A DNA stretch of 60,581 bases from Hyphomicrobiales bacterium (GTDB lineage Bacteria > Pseudomonadota > Alphaproteobacteria > Rhizobiales > Rhizobiaceae): positions 1 through 60,581 of the forward strand of contig UCKS01000003.1 in the NCBI GenBank assembly GCA_900473045.1, read 5' to 3'. Positions 34,724 through 44,675 of this stretch are shown here, one piece after another; within the stretch, counting starts at the first letter, position 1; each line of letters starts with the position of its first letter. Made by a program: the position numbers and the translations under genes. Below the pieces are notes generated by a model. That model did no database searches and was not told the DNA's origin. It worked only from the letters and a program-made list of their open reading frames with translations.

Positions 34724-36058
34724 TCATTCGATGCCTTCGCTCTTCATCGCGAGCGGAGGCATTGTCACATCATCGGCCGGCCTGATCCTCAGCCGCGTGA
34801 TCCGGTTCTTCACCCGCTTCATCACGGTGAAGCGTTTGCCGTAGAAGGTGAACGCCTGCCGCTCTTCCGGGATCGTCTTGGATTCGTGGATGACAAGGCC
34901 CGCCACCGTCGTTGCCTCCTCATCCGGGAGATTCCAGTCGAGTGCGCGGTTGAGATCGCGGATCGGCACGCTGCCATCGACGACGATCGAACCGTCCGCC
35001 TCCTGGCGCACGCCCTGGATCTCGATATCGTGCTCGTCGGAAATATCGCCGACGATTTCCTCCAAAATATCCTCCAGCGTCACCAGCCCCTGTACCTCGC
35101 CATATTCGTCGACGACGATGGCGAAATGCCCCTTGCGGCGCAGGAAGGCGTTGAGCTGGTCTTTCAGATTGGTGGTTTCCGGCACGAACCACGGTTTTTG
35201 CGCAATCCGGACGATATCGAGATTTTCCGGTTCGACATCGGGTTCAGCCAGCGCCCGCAACAGGTCCTTGGCATGCACCACGCCAATAATGTTGTCCGTC
35301 GATCCGCGCCAGACCGGCATGCGGGTGTAGGGGCTTTCGAGTACCGCACGAACGGCCACCTCTGGCGCATCGTCAGCATTGATGCCGCGCATCGAGGTGC
35401 GGTGGATCATGATGTCGGAAATTTCGAGTTCGCCGAGATCGAGAACGCCACCGAGCCGGTCGCGGTCGGCCTTGATGACGGATCCTTCGCGGTGGAGGAA
35501 ATCGACGGCACCGCGCAGTTCCTCGTGCGCCGTAAGCATCGGCATTTCCGAGGACAGATTGATGCCGAACAGGCCAAGAATGCGCCGGACGATCCAGTTC
35601 ACCAGGCTTGAAACCGGGCCGACGACCAGGACAACGATGTTGACGACCCGAGCGACCGTCAGCGCAAACCGGTCCGGCGATGCGATCGCCCAGCTCTTGG
35701 GCAGCACTTCGGCAAAGATGACCAGGATGACGGTCATCGCAAGCGTCGCATAGGCAACGCCGGACGCACCGAAGAAATGCAGAAACAGGCTGGTGGCGAT
35801 CGACGACGACAGGATGTTGGCAAGGTTATTGCCGATCAACAGCACGCCGATCAGCCGGTCACGGCGCTCGATCAGGCGGTTGACCAGCCCGGCACGCTCA
35901 TCACCATTGTTTTCCAGCGTATGCATGCGGGATCGGGAAGCGGCAGTCAGTGCGGTTTCCGAGCCCGAGAAAAACGCCGACAGCAGGATCATCAACAGGA
36001 TGATCAGGATACCCGGACCATAATCCGCCAGGAAAACCGTGAATGTCTCGTTGCTCAT
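34724..36058 (-). CDS. CNNM/CBS domain membrane protein (HlyC/CorC family)
   Basis: A 444-residue protein. Three to four membrane helices form the N-terminal CNNM/DUF21 domain ([25 protein letters not shown]). Two CBS domains follow ([40 protein letters not shown]) and then the CorC_HlyC C-terminal domain ([15 protein letters not shown]). The family includes magnesium/cobalt efflux proteins; the older hemolysin label is misleading. Its ATG overlaps the aroB stop by 4 bp, so it is the third gene of an aroK-aroB operon. Confidence 0.9.
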   Translation of the reverse strand: MSNETFTVFLADYGPGILIILLMILLSAFFSGSETALTAASRSRMHTLENNGDERAGLVNRLIERRDRLIGVLLIGNNLANILSSSIATSLFLHFFGASGVAYATLAMTVILVIFAEVLPKSWAIASPDRFALTVARVVNIVVLVVGPVSSLVNWIVRRILGLFGINLSSEMPMLTAHEELRGAVDFLHREGSVIKADRDRLGGVLDLGELEISDIMIHRTSMRGINADDAPEVAVRAVLESPYTRMPVWRGSTDNIIGVVHAKDLLRALAEPDVEPENLDIVRIAQKPWFVPETTNLKDQLNAFLRRKGHFAIVVDEYGEVQGLVTLEDILEEIVGDISDEHDIEIQGVRQEADGSIVVDGSVPIRDLNRALDWNLPDEEATTVAGLVIHESKTIPEERQAFTFYGKRFTVMKRVKNRITRLRIRPADDVTMPPLAMKSEGIE

Positions 36059-37188
36059 CCCGGGTGCTTTTCCTTCAGAAAGGCGCTGACTTCCGACCCC
36101 GGAACGTCATCGGCGACAAACGACTGGCCGATACCGCGCGTCAGGATGAAGGTGAGCTTGCCGCCGCTGACCTTCTTGTCCTGGGCAATCGCGTCCATCA
36201 GCTTGTCCACAGGCGGTAAGGTGCCGGGAATGTCATCCATGCGGGTCGGGAGGCCAACTGTTTTCAGATGCGTTTCGACGCGCCTGGCGTCATCGGGGCT
36301 TGCCAGATTCATGCGCGCCGAAAACTGATGTGCCAGCACCATGCCGATCGCCACGCCCTCACCATGGACCAGACGCGTACCATCATACTGTGTCGCCGCT
36401 TCCAGCGCATGGCCGAAGGTATGGCCGAGATTGAGCAGCGCCCGCTGACCATTCTCGCGCTCGTCGGCTGCGACTACATCCGCTTTGGCCTGGCAGCTGA
36501 TGGCAATCGCCTCGATGCGGGCGTCACCGCCGGCAAACACCGCCTGCCAGTTGTTTTCCAGCCAGCCAAAGAAGTCCGGCTTGTCGATCAGCCCGTATTT
36601 GGCGACCTCGGCGTAACCGGCCTTGAACTCGCGCGGGCTGAGCGTATCCAGCACATCGGTATCGGCCAGCACCAGGTCCGGCTGGTGGAAGACGCCGATC
36701 AGGTTCTTGCCGTGCGGCGAGTTGATGCCGGTCTTGCCGCCGACGGACGAATCCACCTGCGCCAGAAGCGAAGTCGGGATCTGGATGAACCGCGATCCGC
36801 GCCGGGCAATACCGGCGGCAAAACCGGTGAGATCGCCGATGACACCGCCCCCGAGCGCGATGACTGCATCGTTGCGCTCGATGCGGGCGCCGAGGATTGC
36901 CTCGCAGACGGGGATCAGGTGTTCGAAACTCTTGGTCTTTTCGCCAGCCGGCAAAACCAGCGACACGGCCGTGATGCCCTTTTCCTTCAGGCTTTCCATC
37001 AACGGATCGAGATAGAGCGGCGCGACATGCTCATCGGTGATGACAGCCATACGGCGGCCCTTCAGCCGGCCAGCGATCTCGTCTGCAGCCGTGGCGATCA
37101 GGCCGGGACCGATGAGAATATCGTAGGAACGATCGCCCAGATTGACGCGAACGGTTTTACGGGCGGCGGATGGGCTAGCACTGGTCAT
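36055..37188 (-). CDS. aroB: 3-dehydroquinate synthase
   Basis: A 377-residue NAD- and metal-dependent enzyme, second step of the shikimate pathway. Motifs: [57 protein letters not shown] and [11 protein letters not shown] with metal-ligand histidines. The start [11 protein letters not shown] (37188) is favoured; an in-frame ATG at 37224 would run into aroK. It follows aroK after 4 bp. Confidence 0.96.
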   Translation of the reverse strand: MTSASPSAARKTVRVNLGDRSYDILIGPGLIATAADEIAGRLKGRRMAVITDEHVAPLYLDPLMESLKEKGITAVSLVLPAGEKTKSFEHLIPVCEAILGARIERNDAVIALGGGVIGDLTGFAAGIARRGSRFIQIPTSLLAQVDSSVGGKTGINSPHGKNLIGVFHQPDLVLADTDVLDTLSPREFKAGYAEVAKYGLIDKPDFFGWLENNWQAVFAGGDARIEAIAISCQAKADVVAADERENGQRALLNLGHTFGHALEAATQYDGTRLVHGEGVAIGMVLAHQFSARMNLASPDDARRVETHLKTVGLPTRMDDIPGTLPPVDKLMDAIAQDKKVSGGKLTFILTRGIGQSFVADDVPGSEVSAFLKEKHPG

Positions 37189-37192
37189 GGCT

Positions 37193-37771
37193 TCACTTCT
37201 TCGGGAGAGTGGCGAGAGCGGCAAGAACCTCTTCCACCATCACCTCTTTCTTGACATCGCGGGACAGCACGGTGAGGTCGGCCTGCGCATAGATCGGATA
37301 ACGGGCGTGCATGAGGTTTTCGAGCGTCTGCTTCGGGTTTTCGGTTTTCAGCAGCGGACGGCTGTCACGCTTGTTGACGCGTTCCCACAGAACATCGAGT
37401 TCGGCGTTCAGCCAGACGGACAGGCCGTGGCGCTTGATATGCTTGCGGGTGCGCTCATTGATATAGGCGCCGCCGCCGGTGGAAACGATGCGCGGGCCGG
37501 TGTTGAGCAGGCGCTTGATGACGCGGGCTTCCAGGGCACGGAACTCGTCTTCGCCGTAGGCCGCAAACAGTTCGGTGATCGTCATCCGCGACACGCGCTC
37601 GATCTCATGATCGGAATCGACAAAGGGAATGCCGAGCGCCGACGCCGTCATCCGGCCGATCGCAGATTTTCCGGCCCCCATCAGACCAACAAAGACCAGA
37701 TTTCGTCGCCCGAGCGCGGCCTTCGCTCGCCCGATCAGCGCTTCGGAAACCGGTTCAATCACGTCGCTCAT
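37193..37771 (-). CDS. aroK: Shikimate kinase
   Basis: A 192-residue P-loop kinase. Walker [10 protein letters not shown] is at residues 29-37, the shikimate-binding FVDSDHEIE follows, and [16 protein letters not shown] and the lid region ([16 protein letters not shown]) are intact. It phosphorylates shikimate. First gene of the aroK-aroB-corC operon, an arrangement common in Rhizobiales. Confidence 0.95.
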   Translation of the reverse strand: MSDVIEPVSEALIGRAKAALGRRNLVFVGLMGAGKSAIGRMTASALGIPFVDSDHEIERVSRMTITELFAAYGEDEFRALEARVIKRLLNTGPRIVSTGGGAYINERTRKHIKRHGLSVWLNAELDVLWERVNKRDSRPLLKTENPKQTLENLMHARYPIYAQADLTVLSRDVKKEVMVEEVLAALATLPKK

Positions 37772-37929
37772 GCAGTTTCAATTTCCCCGTTCCGTTCCGG
37801 TATCGACAAAACAGCCGGAAGCGTCAAGACTTCACCGCATACAAGGCAACGGGAATCCCGTGCGATACAGCGGTTCTTGCACTTGCAAACAGGCATGGTC
37901 ATATAGACCCCTGACCCTAGGAGTTGAAA

Positions 37930-38079
37930 ATGCCCACCCTGTTCCGGTTCCTGTTCATCTGCGCCCTGATCGCCGGCGTGATCTATGGAACGATGGTGGC
38001 GCTGGTAACCTTCGTCAATCCGGTGGAGCGCGACGTGACGATCCGCGTCCCCTCAGAGCGGATCAACAAACCGCAATGA
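37930..38079 (+). CDS. Small single-pass membrane protein upstream of xerD
   Basis: A 49-residue frame starting [20 protein letters not shown] with one membrane helix (residues 5-30) and a short polar tail ([18 protein letters not shown]). The stop overlaps the xerD ATG by 4 bp (ATGA), the usual sign of coupled real genes. GAGTTG lies just before the ATG. Function unknown; the arrangement is what supports it. Confidence 0.65.
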   Translation: MPTLFRFLFICALIAGVIYGTMVALVTFVNPVERDVTIRVPSERINKPQ

Positions 38080-39032
38080 TCGATCTCTCCGCCGCCCATA
38101 TGGAATCCTTCCTGGAGATGATGAGCGCCGAACGCGGCGCTGCCAACAACACGCTGATCTCCTACGAGCGCGATCTTGAAGACGCCTATTCCTTCCTCAA
38201 GCAGCGCGGCGTCAAACCGACCGCCGCAACCTCTGATGATCTGCGCGCCTATCTTTCGCATCTGGCGCAGCAGGGCTTCAAGGCCTCGTCACAGGCACGC
38301 CGGCTGTCGGCGTTGCGGCAGTTCTACAAGTTCCTCTATGCCGAAGGCCTGCGCACCGATGACCCGACCGGCATTCTCGACGCGCCGAAGAAGGGCCGCT
38401 CGCTGCCCAAGGTGCTGAGCATCGACGATGTCTCAAAGCTGATCGGGCAGGCGGAACAGGAAGCGGCAAAAAGCGGCGGCGATACGGTTGCCCGGCTGCG
38501 CATGCACGCGCTGATCGAACTGCTTTACGCCACCGGCATGCGGGTCAGTGAACTTGTCTCGCTGCCGGCCTCGGTGCTTGCCCAGAACGGCCGCTTTCTC
38601 GTTGTTCGCGGCAAAGGTAACAAGGAACGCATGGTGCCGCTGTCGCATTCGGCGATACGGGCGATGCAGGCCTACGGCACGGCGATGGCAAGCGACAATG
38701 CCGCGCAAAAAACCCCGCCGGCGGAAAGCCCATGGCTATTCCCCTCCTCCGGCAAGGCGGGCTATCTGCCGCGTCAGGTTTTTGCCCGCGACCTCAAGGA
38801 TCTTGCCGCCCGCGCCGGCATCCGCGTCGCGGCAATCTCGCCGCATGTACTGCGCCATGCCTTTGCCAGCCACCTTCTGGCCAATGGTGCCGACCTTCGC
38901 GCGGTGCAGGAACTTCTCGGACATTCGGACATTTCAACGACACAAATCTACACCCATGTGCTGGAAGAACGGCTGCATCAGCTGGTCCAAAACCATCACC
39001 CTCTTGCCAAACAGGCGAAAAAACAGGATTAG
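38076..39032 (+). CDS. xerD: Tyrosine recombinase XerD
   Basis: A 318-residue site-specific recombinase that resolves chromosome dimers at dif with XerC and FtsK. The N-terminal SAM-like core-binding domain (residues 1-105) precedes the catalytic domain, with R156, K180, H257, R260, H283 and the nucleophile Y292 all present ([33 protein letters not shown]). Start ATG 38076 gives [16 protein letters not shown]; the long open frame upstream overlaps aroK and is not coding. Confidence 0.94.
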   Translation: MIDLSAAHMESFLEMMSAERGAANNTLISYERDLEDAYSFLKQRGVKPTAATSDDLRAYLSHLAQQGFKASSQARRLSALRQFYKFLYAEGLRTDDPTGILDAPKKGRSLPKVLSIDDVSKLIGQAEQEAAKSGGDTVARLRMHALIELLYATGMRVSELVSLPASVLAQNGRFLVVRGKGNKERMVPLSHSAIRAMQAYGTAMASDNAAQKTPPAESPWLFPSSGKAGYLPRQVFARDLKDLAARAGIRVAAISPHVLRHAFASHLLANGADLRAVQELLGHSDISTTQIYTHVLEERLHQLVQNHHPLAKQAKKQD

Positions 39033-39111
39033 GAGCGCCAGAACACTTGGTCCGGACGGCTGAAACGTCATACCCGGAGCCACTGGCGCAATATGATCGG
39101 AAACGCATCAC

Positions 39112-40065
39112 ATGCACAATTATCTCGATTTCGAAAAACCAATCTCCGATCTCGAAGGCAAGATTCACGAGCTGAAGAAGATTGCCAGCGAGGACGAGAG
39201 CATCGACACGGCTGATGAGGTGGAGCGCCTTGAAGTGCGCGCCCGCGAGGCGATGGCCGAAATCTATTCCAAGCTGAACCCCTGGCAGAAGACGCAGGTC
39301 GCGCGCCATCCGCAGCGCCCGCACTTCCAGGAATATGCCGCCAACCTGTTCACCGAATTCACGCCGCTCGCCGGCGACCGCAAGTTTGCCAATGACGAGG
39401 CGATCCAGGCTGGTCTGGCGCGTTTTCGCGGCACCCCGGTCGCAGTTATCGGCCAGGAAAAAGGCAACGACACCAAGTCGCGCATCAAGCACAACTTTGG
39501 CAGCGCCCGTCCGGAAGGCTACCGCAAGGCTATCCGTGTCATGGAAATGGCTGATCGTTTCGGCCTGCCGCTGATCACCCTGATCGACACCGCCGGCGCC
39601 TATCCCGGCATCGGCGCCGAAGAGCGCGGCCAGGCGGAAGCCATCGCCCGTTCGACGGAAATGTGCCTCAACATGCGCGTTCCGATCGTCTCCGTCGTTA
39701 TCGGCGAAGGCGGTTCCGGCGGTGCGATCGCAATTGCCACCGGCAGCCGCGTCTACATGCTCGAGCATTCGATCTACAGCGTGATCTCGCCCGAAGGTGC
39801 GGCCTCCATCCTCTGGCGCGACAGTACCCGCGCCAAGGAAGCGGCGACCAACATGAAGATCACTGCCGAAGACCTGAAGTCTCTGGGGATCATCGATGGC
39901 ATCATCGCCGAGCCGGTCGGCGGCGCCCATCGCGATCCGAATGCCGTGATCGAAAAGACCGGTACCGTTATCGCGGACGCGCTGAAGGAGCTTTCGGGCC
40001 GCACGGGCGACGAACTGCGCTCCGACCGCCGTCAGAAATACCTGGCCATCGGCCGCCAGCTCTAA
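39112..40065 (+). CDS. accA: Acetyl-CoA carboxylase carboxyltransferase subunit alpha
   Basis: A 317-residue protein, full length. [18 protein letters not shown] opens it; the carboxyltransferase core includes ALARFRG-like [51 protein letters not shown] and [15 protein letters not shown]. With AccD it makes malonyl-CoA, the first committed step of fatty acid synthesis. It follows xerD after 79 bp, a conserved rhizobial order. Confidence 0.96.
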   Translation: MHNYLDFEKPISDLEGKIHELKKIASEDESIDTADEVERLEVRAREAMAEIYSKLNPWQKTQVARHPQRPHFQEYAANLFTEFTPLAGDRKFANDEAIQAGLARFRGTPVAVIGQEKGNDTKSRIKHNFGSARPEGYRKAIRVMEMADRFGLPLITLIDTAGAYPGIGAEERGQAEAIARSTEMCLNMRVPIVSVVIGEGGSGGAIAIATGSRVYMLEHSIYSVISPEGAASILWRDSTRAKEAATNMKITAEDLKSLGIIDGIIAEPVGGAHRDPNAVIEKTGTVIADALKELSGRTGDELRSDRRQKYLAIGRQL

Positions 40066-40268
40066 TCACATTTGCTGGTTTTCATTGGCTTCACAGTGAA
40101 AATGGAGTGCACGGTCCAACCTTGGCCATATTCGTGCGCTCTGGAACGCTTGCGGCAAGGCGGTTCTGTAAGGTTAATATTTTGTGAAGTAAAAGGGCAT
40201 ATTGATTCCCTGTGGACCGCCTGTACGGGAACGCCACGTTCGACAGTTTTCTTGATGGACCTTTGCCG

Positions 40269-41738
40269 ATGCGTTTGACACATCTTGTTGCCACCGCTGC
40301 CATCGCCGCGCTCCTTGCGAGCTGCACCGCCAATGAGGCGATGGACACCGTCGATGTCGACCTCAAGAAGGTCTCCAGCAAGGTCAATTACCAGCTCTCC
40401 GGCAAGATCGTCCAGAAGATGCAGGCGATGAGCATGGCGAAGGATTCGCCGATCATGCTGCGCATCTTCAAGGAGGAAGGCGTTCTCGAAGTCTGGAAGG
40501 CCAATTCGTCCAACCGTTTCGAAATGCTGCGCCAGTACAAGATCTGCGCCTGGTCAGGCAAGCTCGGTCCCAAGGTCAAGGAAGGCGACAGGCAGGCGCC
40601 GGAAGGTTTCTATCCGATCTCGCCGGGCCAGATGAACCCGAATTCCAGCTATTATCTGGCCATCAACACCGGATTCCCCAACCGCTTCGACCAGGCCAAC
40701 GGCCGGTTCGGCACCAATCTGATGATCCACGGCGCCTGCTCCTCGTCCGGCTGCTATTCGATGACCGACGAGCAGATGCAGGAAATCTTTGCGCTGTCGC
40801 GCGATGCCTACAAGGGCGGCCAGCAGGCGATCCAGTTGCAGGCCCTGCCCTTCCGCATGACTGCGGAAAACATGGCGCGGCACAAAAACAGCCCGAACAT
40901 CGATTTCTGGAACATGCTGAAGCCGGGCTACGATCAGTTCGAGATCACCAAACGTCCGCCGGAAGTGAATATCTGCGAGAAGAAATACGTCTTCAACCAG
41001 CAGACCGACGGCAAATTCTCGCCGACCGGCCAATGCCCGGCCATGTCGACCCCGGCAACGATGCAGGGCGCACTGGCCAGCTACAACAAGAAATACAACG
41101 ACGACTATGCCAAGGCGACGAAGAAGCTCGACGGGCTGGTCTGGTATGAGCCGACCGAGGCCGAGCGCAAGGCGATCGTCGCCAAGCAACGCGTCGGCAA
41201 GGAACTGGCTTACGCCCCGACCGGCACATCGCTCGACGCCGGCAAGCTAATGAAGGTCGCCGACCTCGAAAAGCAGGAAGCACGCCGCGCCGAACTGGAA
41301 GAAGCCAAGAAGGCGATCGAGATCCAACAGGCTGAACTGGAAAAATCCACCCGCAACGGCAAGAGCGTCCCGGTGCCTGTGGAAAACCCGCTGCCCAAGC
41401 CGGTGCAGCAGGCCGCCGTCGAGCAGCCAAGTGCTGCGCGCAAGGGCTTCTGGGGCAGCCTGTTCTCCAAGGGCGGCGCCGATGCGCAGCAGCTGCAGCC
41501 GGCAGTCGTAGCCCCGGTCGAGGCGGCTCAGCAGCAGCCAGTCGGCCAGACACAGGCTGTGCAGCAATCGGCAGCCATGACAACACCGGAGCCGGCAAGC
41601 ACCGCAACAGCGAAAAAGCCGGCTGATGCAGCCGCCCAAGCAGTGGCCAGCACCACCGAGGCTGCGCCGATGGCCGAGCAGGCCGTTGCCGAACAGCAGC
41701 CGAAAAAGCGGCCGTTCTGGAAAATCTGGGGCAATTGA
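40269..41738 (+). CDS. L,D-transpeptidase (YkuD) lipoprotein
   Basis: A 489-residue precursor with lipobox LLASC (cysteine 19). A YkuD domain follows, with the catalytic motif HGACSSSGC at residues 154-162, where H154 and C162 are the expected pair. The C-terminal 150 residues are a low-complexity Ala/Gln/Pro tail ending KKRPFWKIWGN. The enzyme should form 3-3 crosslinks or attach proteins to peptidoglycan, which in Rhizobiales dominates polar growth. The ATG at 40269 starts the signal peptide. The TGA overlaps the tusA start by one base. Confidence 0.9.
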   Translation: MRLTHLVATAAIAALLASCTANEAMDTVDVDLKKVSSKVNYQLSGKIVQKMQAMSMAKDSPIMLRIFKEEGVLEVWKANSSNRFEMLRQYKICAWSGKLGPKVKEGDRQAPEGFYPISPGQMNPNSSYYLAINTGFPNRFDQANGRFGTNLMIHGACSSSGCYSMTDEQMQEIFALSRDAYKGGQQAIQLQALPFRMTAENMARHKNSPNIDFWNMLKPGYDQFEITKRPPEVNICEKKYVFNQQTDGKFSPTGQCPAMSTPATMQGALASYNKKYNDDYAKATKKLDGLVWYEPTEAERKAIVAKQRVGKELAYAPTGTSLDAGKLMKVADLEKQEARRAELEEAKKAIEIQQAELEKSTRNGKSVPVPVENPLPKPVQQAAVEQPSAARKGFWGSLFSKGGADAQQLQPAVVAPVEAAQQQPVGQTQAVQQSAAMTTPEPASTATAKKPADAAAQAVASTTEAAPMAEQAVAEQQPKKRPFWKIWGN

Positions 41739-41968
41739 TGCCTGACAGTCTGGTCTATGACCTCAAAGGGCTGAAATGCCCCTTGCCGGTCTTGAGAACC
41801 CGCAAGCGCATGCTGACCCTTGCGCCCGGTATGCTGATCACGGTGGAGACCACCGATCCACTCGCCATCATCGACATTCCCCATTTCTGCAATGAAGACG
41901 GCCATAGCCTGGAGCAATCCGAGGCTCTGGCCGGCGGTCATCGCTTCGTCATCCGCAAGAAGCCTTGA
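41738..41968 (+). CDS. tusA: TusA-family sulfurtransferase
   Basis: A 76-residue protein with the CPxP motif LKCPLPVLRTRK (C14), typical of TusA/SirA persulfide carriers, and the C-terminal LEQSEALAGGHRFVIRK. TusA relays sulfur for tRNA thiolation (2-thiouridine by MnmA) and molybdenum-cofactor pathways. A mnmA gene lies in the same window at 56.7 kb. The start is ATG 41738, overlapping the transpeptidase stop; a TTG three bases earlier is less likely. Confidence 0.88.
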   Translation: MPDSLVYDLKGLKCPLPVLRTRKRMLTLAPGMLITVETTDPLAIIDIPHFCNEDGHSLEQSEALAGGHRFVIRKKP

Positions 41969-42145
41969 GGGCAAAAAGCTAGGCCGTGCCGTCAATCTGG
42001 CCTTTAACACTCCCTCTGTTCGGCTCGTCGATCCTCGTCTGGAAAAATCTCAAAAAAAATTCGGATTGCTGTCGATTGGAGCGAAGCTCGTTCGTCGTAT
42101 GATCAGGAAGGCCACTCCGGCTTCCAGTAATCAGAGGAGAAGACA

Positions 42146-42568
42146 ATGCGTGTGATGGTTATCGTCAAGGCGACGAAAGATAGCGAAGACGGCATCATGC
42201 CCTCAACCGAGCTTCTAGAAGCCATGGGCAAATACAACGAAGAGCTGGTCAATGCCGGTATCATGATGGCCGGCGAAGGCCTGCACCCTTCGGTCAAGGG
42301 CAAGCGGATCGCCTTCGACGGGTCAAGCCGTACCGTTATCGACGGTCCCTTTGCCGAAACCCGCGAGCTGATCGCCGGTTTCTGGCTCTGGGAAGTCAAG
42401 GACATGGCCGAAGCTGTCGAATGGGCCAAGCGCTGCCCGAACCCGATGGCCGGACCAAGCGAGCTGGAGATCCGCCGGGTGTTCGAGGCAGCCGATTTCG
42501 GCGAGGCCTTTACGCCGGAACTGGCCGAACAGGAAGAACGGTTGCGCGAAAAGGCAGCAAAACGCTGA
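42146..42568 (+). CDS. YCII-related (DGPF-type) protein
   Basis: A 140-residue protein of the YCII family. The DGPF signature is at residues 66-69 (VIDGPFAETRELIAGFWLW), preceded by MVIVKATKDSEDG. DGPF proteins are the hallmark genomic partner of ECF42 sigma factors, and one follows after 68 bp on the same strand. The molecular role is unknown; members may be small-molecule enzymes or regulatory partners. RBS AGGAG-like (GAGGAGAAG) lies 6 bp before the ATG. Confidence 0.9.
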   Translation: MRVMVIVKATKDSEDGIMPSTELLEAMGKYNEELVNAGIMMAGEGLHPSVKGKRIAFDGSSRTVIDGPFAETRELIAGFWLWEVKDMAEAVEWAKRCPNPMAGPSELEIRRVFEAADFGEAFTPELAEQEERLREKAAKR

Positions 42569-42636
42569 TATCGCCACCAACGTCAAGCCGCCATGGCGGC
42601 TTGACGCAACCGCTGCTGCTCGCTTAATCCGGAGGC

Positions 42637-43899
42637 ATGGCAGCGAACGAAACACATCAGGCGATAGAGACGGTTTTCCGGATCGAACAGGCCAGGCTGA
42701 TCGGCGGCTTGGCGCGCATGGTCAGGGATGTCGGGCTGGCCGAAGAACTGGCGCAGGACGCTCTGGTGACCGCCCTATCCGAATGGCCCAAGACCGGCGT
42801 CCCCAACAACCCCGGCGCCTGGCTGATGGCTGCGGCCAAGCGGCGCGCCATCGACGGTTTCCGCCGCAAGAAAATGCTTGTCCGCAAACATGCCGAAATC
42901 GGCCGCGATCTCGAGAACGAACGCGATACCAGCGTCGAGGATGTCGAGGCGGCGCTGGATGATGATCTCGGTGACGAACTGCTCGGCCTGATTTTCACCG
43001 CCTGCCACCCGGTCCTGTCAGCGGAGGCACGCGCCGCGCTCACCCTTCGGCTGATTGGCGGATTGACCACCGACGAGATCGCCCGTGCTTTTCTCTCCAA
43101 CGAAGCGACCATCGCCCAGCGGATCGTCCGGGCCAAGAAGACACTTGGCAATGCCGGCCTGACCTATGCCGTGCCGCGCGGGGCGGAGCGCAAGGAACGG
43201 CTCGCCTCGGTGCTGGAGGTGATCTACCTGATCTTCAACGAAGGCTATGCGGCCACCACGGGCGAGAATCTGATCCGTCCGGCGCTCTGCGCCGAAGCCC
43301 AGCGTCTCGGCCGTATCCTTGCCGGTTTGTTGCCTGGAGAGCCGGAAGTGCTGGGCCTGCTGTCGCTGATGGAAATTCAGGCCTCCCGCCTCGCCGCCCG
43401 CGTCGCCCCCGATGGTTCGCCGATCCTGCTGACAGAGCAGAACCGCGCCTATTGGGACCAGCTGCTGATCCGCCGTGGACTGGCGGCCCTGCAGCGCGCG
43501 GAAGCACTCGGCGGTGCCAATGGGCCTTACGCCCTGCAGGCGGCGCTGGCGGCCTGTCATGCACGCGCCCGCAAGGCGCAGGACACGGACTGGCAGAAGA
43601 TCGCTGGCCTCTACGATACGCTGCGCCAAGTGATGCCGTCGCCGGTGGTCGATCTCAATCGGGCGGTGGCCCACAGCATGGCCTTCGGACCGGAAACCGG
43701 CCTTTCACGTCTCGACGAGATCGACCCGGCGGCGGGATTGCACAACTACGTTCCCTTGCCTGCCGCAAGAGGGGATTTCCTCTTGCGGGCCGGGCGGCTG
43801 GAGGAAGCCAAAGTCGAATTCAAGCGTGCGGCAGACCTCACCCGCAACGCCCGCGAAAAGGCGTTCTTTCTGGCCCGCGCAGCTGCCTGCGCCGGTTGA
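42637..43899 (+). CDS. ECF sigma factor of the ECF42 type (SnoaL-free, TPR-extended)
   Basis: A 420-residue sigma factor. Residues 1-180 hold the sigma-2 (LAEELAQDALVTALSEWP, KRRAIDGFRRKKM) and sigma-4 (ALTLRLIGGLTTDEIARAFL) domains. The long C-terminal extension is the DUF6596 region (EVIYLIFNEGYAATTGE) with TPR-like helices (AALAACHARARKAQDTDWQ, PLPAARGDFLLRAGRLEEA). No anti-sigma factor gene is adjacent, as is usual for this group, where the extension is thought to control activity. Its partner is the DGPF gene upstream. Confidence 0.9.
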   Translation: MAANETHQAIETVFRIEQARLIGGLARMVRDVGLAEELAQDALVTALSEWPKTGVPNNPGAWLMAAAKRRAIDGFRRKKMLVRKHAEIGRDLENERDTSVEDVEAALDDDLGDELLGLIFTACHPVLSAEARAALTLRLIGGLTTDEIARAFLSNEATIAQRIVRAKKTLGNAGLTYAVPRGAERKERLASVLEVIYLIFNEGYAATTGENLIRPALCAEAQRLGRILAGLLPGEPEVLGLLSLMEIQASRLAARVAPDGSPILLTEQNRAYWDQLLIRRGLAALQRAEALGGANGPYALQAALAACHARARKAQDTDWQKIAGLYDTLRQVMPSPVVDLNRAVAHSMAFGPETGLSRLDEIDPAAGLHNYVPLPAARGDFLLRAGRLEEAKVEFKRAADLTRNAREKAFFLARAAACAG

Positions 43900-43911
43900 T
43901 CCGTTACCTGT

Positions 43912-44655
43912 CTAATCCGCAGGCCCATCGTCCGCTAAAAGATTATGTTCGGCCCAATCGCCTTTCGGGATCTCGCTGCCGACCGCGAAGGAGAACGACA
44001 CGACTTTGCTCAGGTCCGGCGTCACCTCGCAGGTAAAGCCGATATGGTACCAGCGGCTTTTGCTGCGAAACGCCCCGCCATCAGCCCTGAGTTTCTGCCC
44101 GGAAAGTTCGGTATCGGCCATCGCATAGGCCACCAGGAAATCCGGCTTCAATGCGGCTTTCCAGAGATGGACCTGCTCCATTGCCTCGATATTGCAGAGC
44201 TGGACGATGCGCTCCGAGGGCGCCAGCTGGCCCAGTGCCTTGCGCGCCTTGGCGCTGCGCGGATCGGCCAGCACTTTCGCTGACTGAAGATGTGTGGCCT
44301 GAACCATGACGCTTGCTTCGGGGCGTGTCCGGTCCGTCGGCAGCTCGGTGAATTTCGGCACCGGACTTTCGGTCAATGGCCTGGACGAAGTATCGTTCAG
44401 AGGTTGGGGCTGTGCCTGGGTTTCAGCGACCGGAGGCCTGCTTGCGGCCTCAAACTGTTTTGGTGTCAGAACGTCGACGGTAACGCTGTCTTGCGAAGAT
44501 GATCCCTGCCGGCGTGGCGTCACGGCCAGAAGCAGGGCAATCGCGATCAGGATATGGAACCCGAGCGAGGCGCTGATACTCCAGCCGCCGGGACGGCTGG
44601 CCGGATAGGCTGGCGCCCGCATGTTGCCGATGACTTCGTCCGTCTCGATAAACAT
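43912..44655 (-). CDS. DUF930 domain protein with TonB-like N-terminus
   Basis: A 247-residue protein. One membrane segment (about residues 30-48, SASLGFHILIAIALLLAVTP) is followed by a Pro/Gln/Thr-rich linker, then a DUF930 domain: ERIVQLCNIEAMEQVHLWK, LVAYAMADTELSGQKLRADG, RSKSRWYHIGFTCEVTPD and FAVGSEIPKGDWAEHNL. The anchor-linker-domain layout is TonB-like, but no TonB C-terminal domain is visible. The family is mostly rhizobial and uncharacterised. The start is chosen at 44655; the upstream frame overlaps the CobW-family gene and looks non-coding. Confidence 0.8.
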   Translation of the reverse strand: MFIETDEVIGNMRAPAYPASRPGGWSISASLGFHILIAIALLLAVTPRRQGSSSQDSVTVDVLTPKQFEAASRPPVAETQAQPQPLNDTSSRPLTESPVPKFTELPTDRTRPEASVMVQATHLQSAKVLADPRSAKARKALGQLAPSERIVQLCNIEAMEQVHLWKAALKPDFLVAYAMADTELSGQKLRADGGAFRSKSRWYHIGFTCEVTPDLSKVVSFSFAVGSEIPKGDWAEHNLLADDGPAD

Positions 44656-44675
44656 GCCGGCCCCTTGCCGATTGG

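Noticed and set aside
34724..36058. Hemolysin function for the HlyC/CorC-family protein
   Set aside because: The family label is historical; CNNM, CBS and CorC_HlyC domains indicate ion transport.
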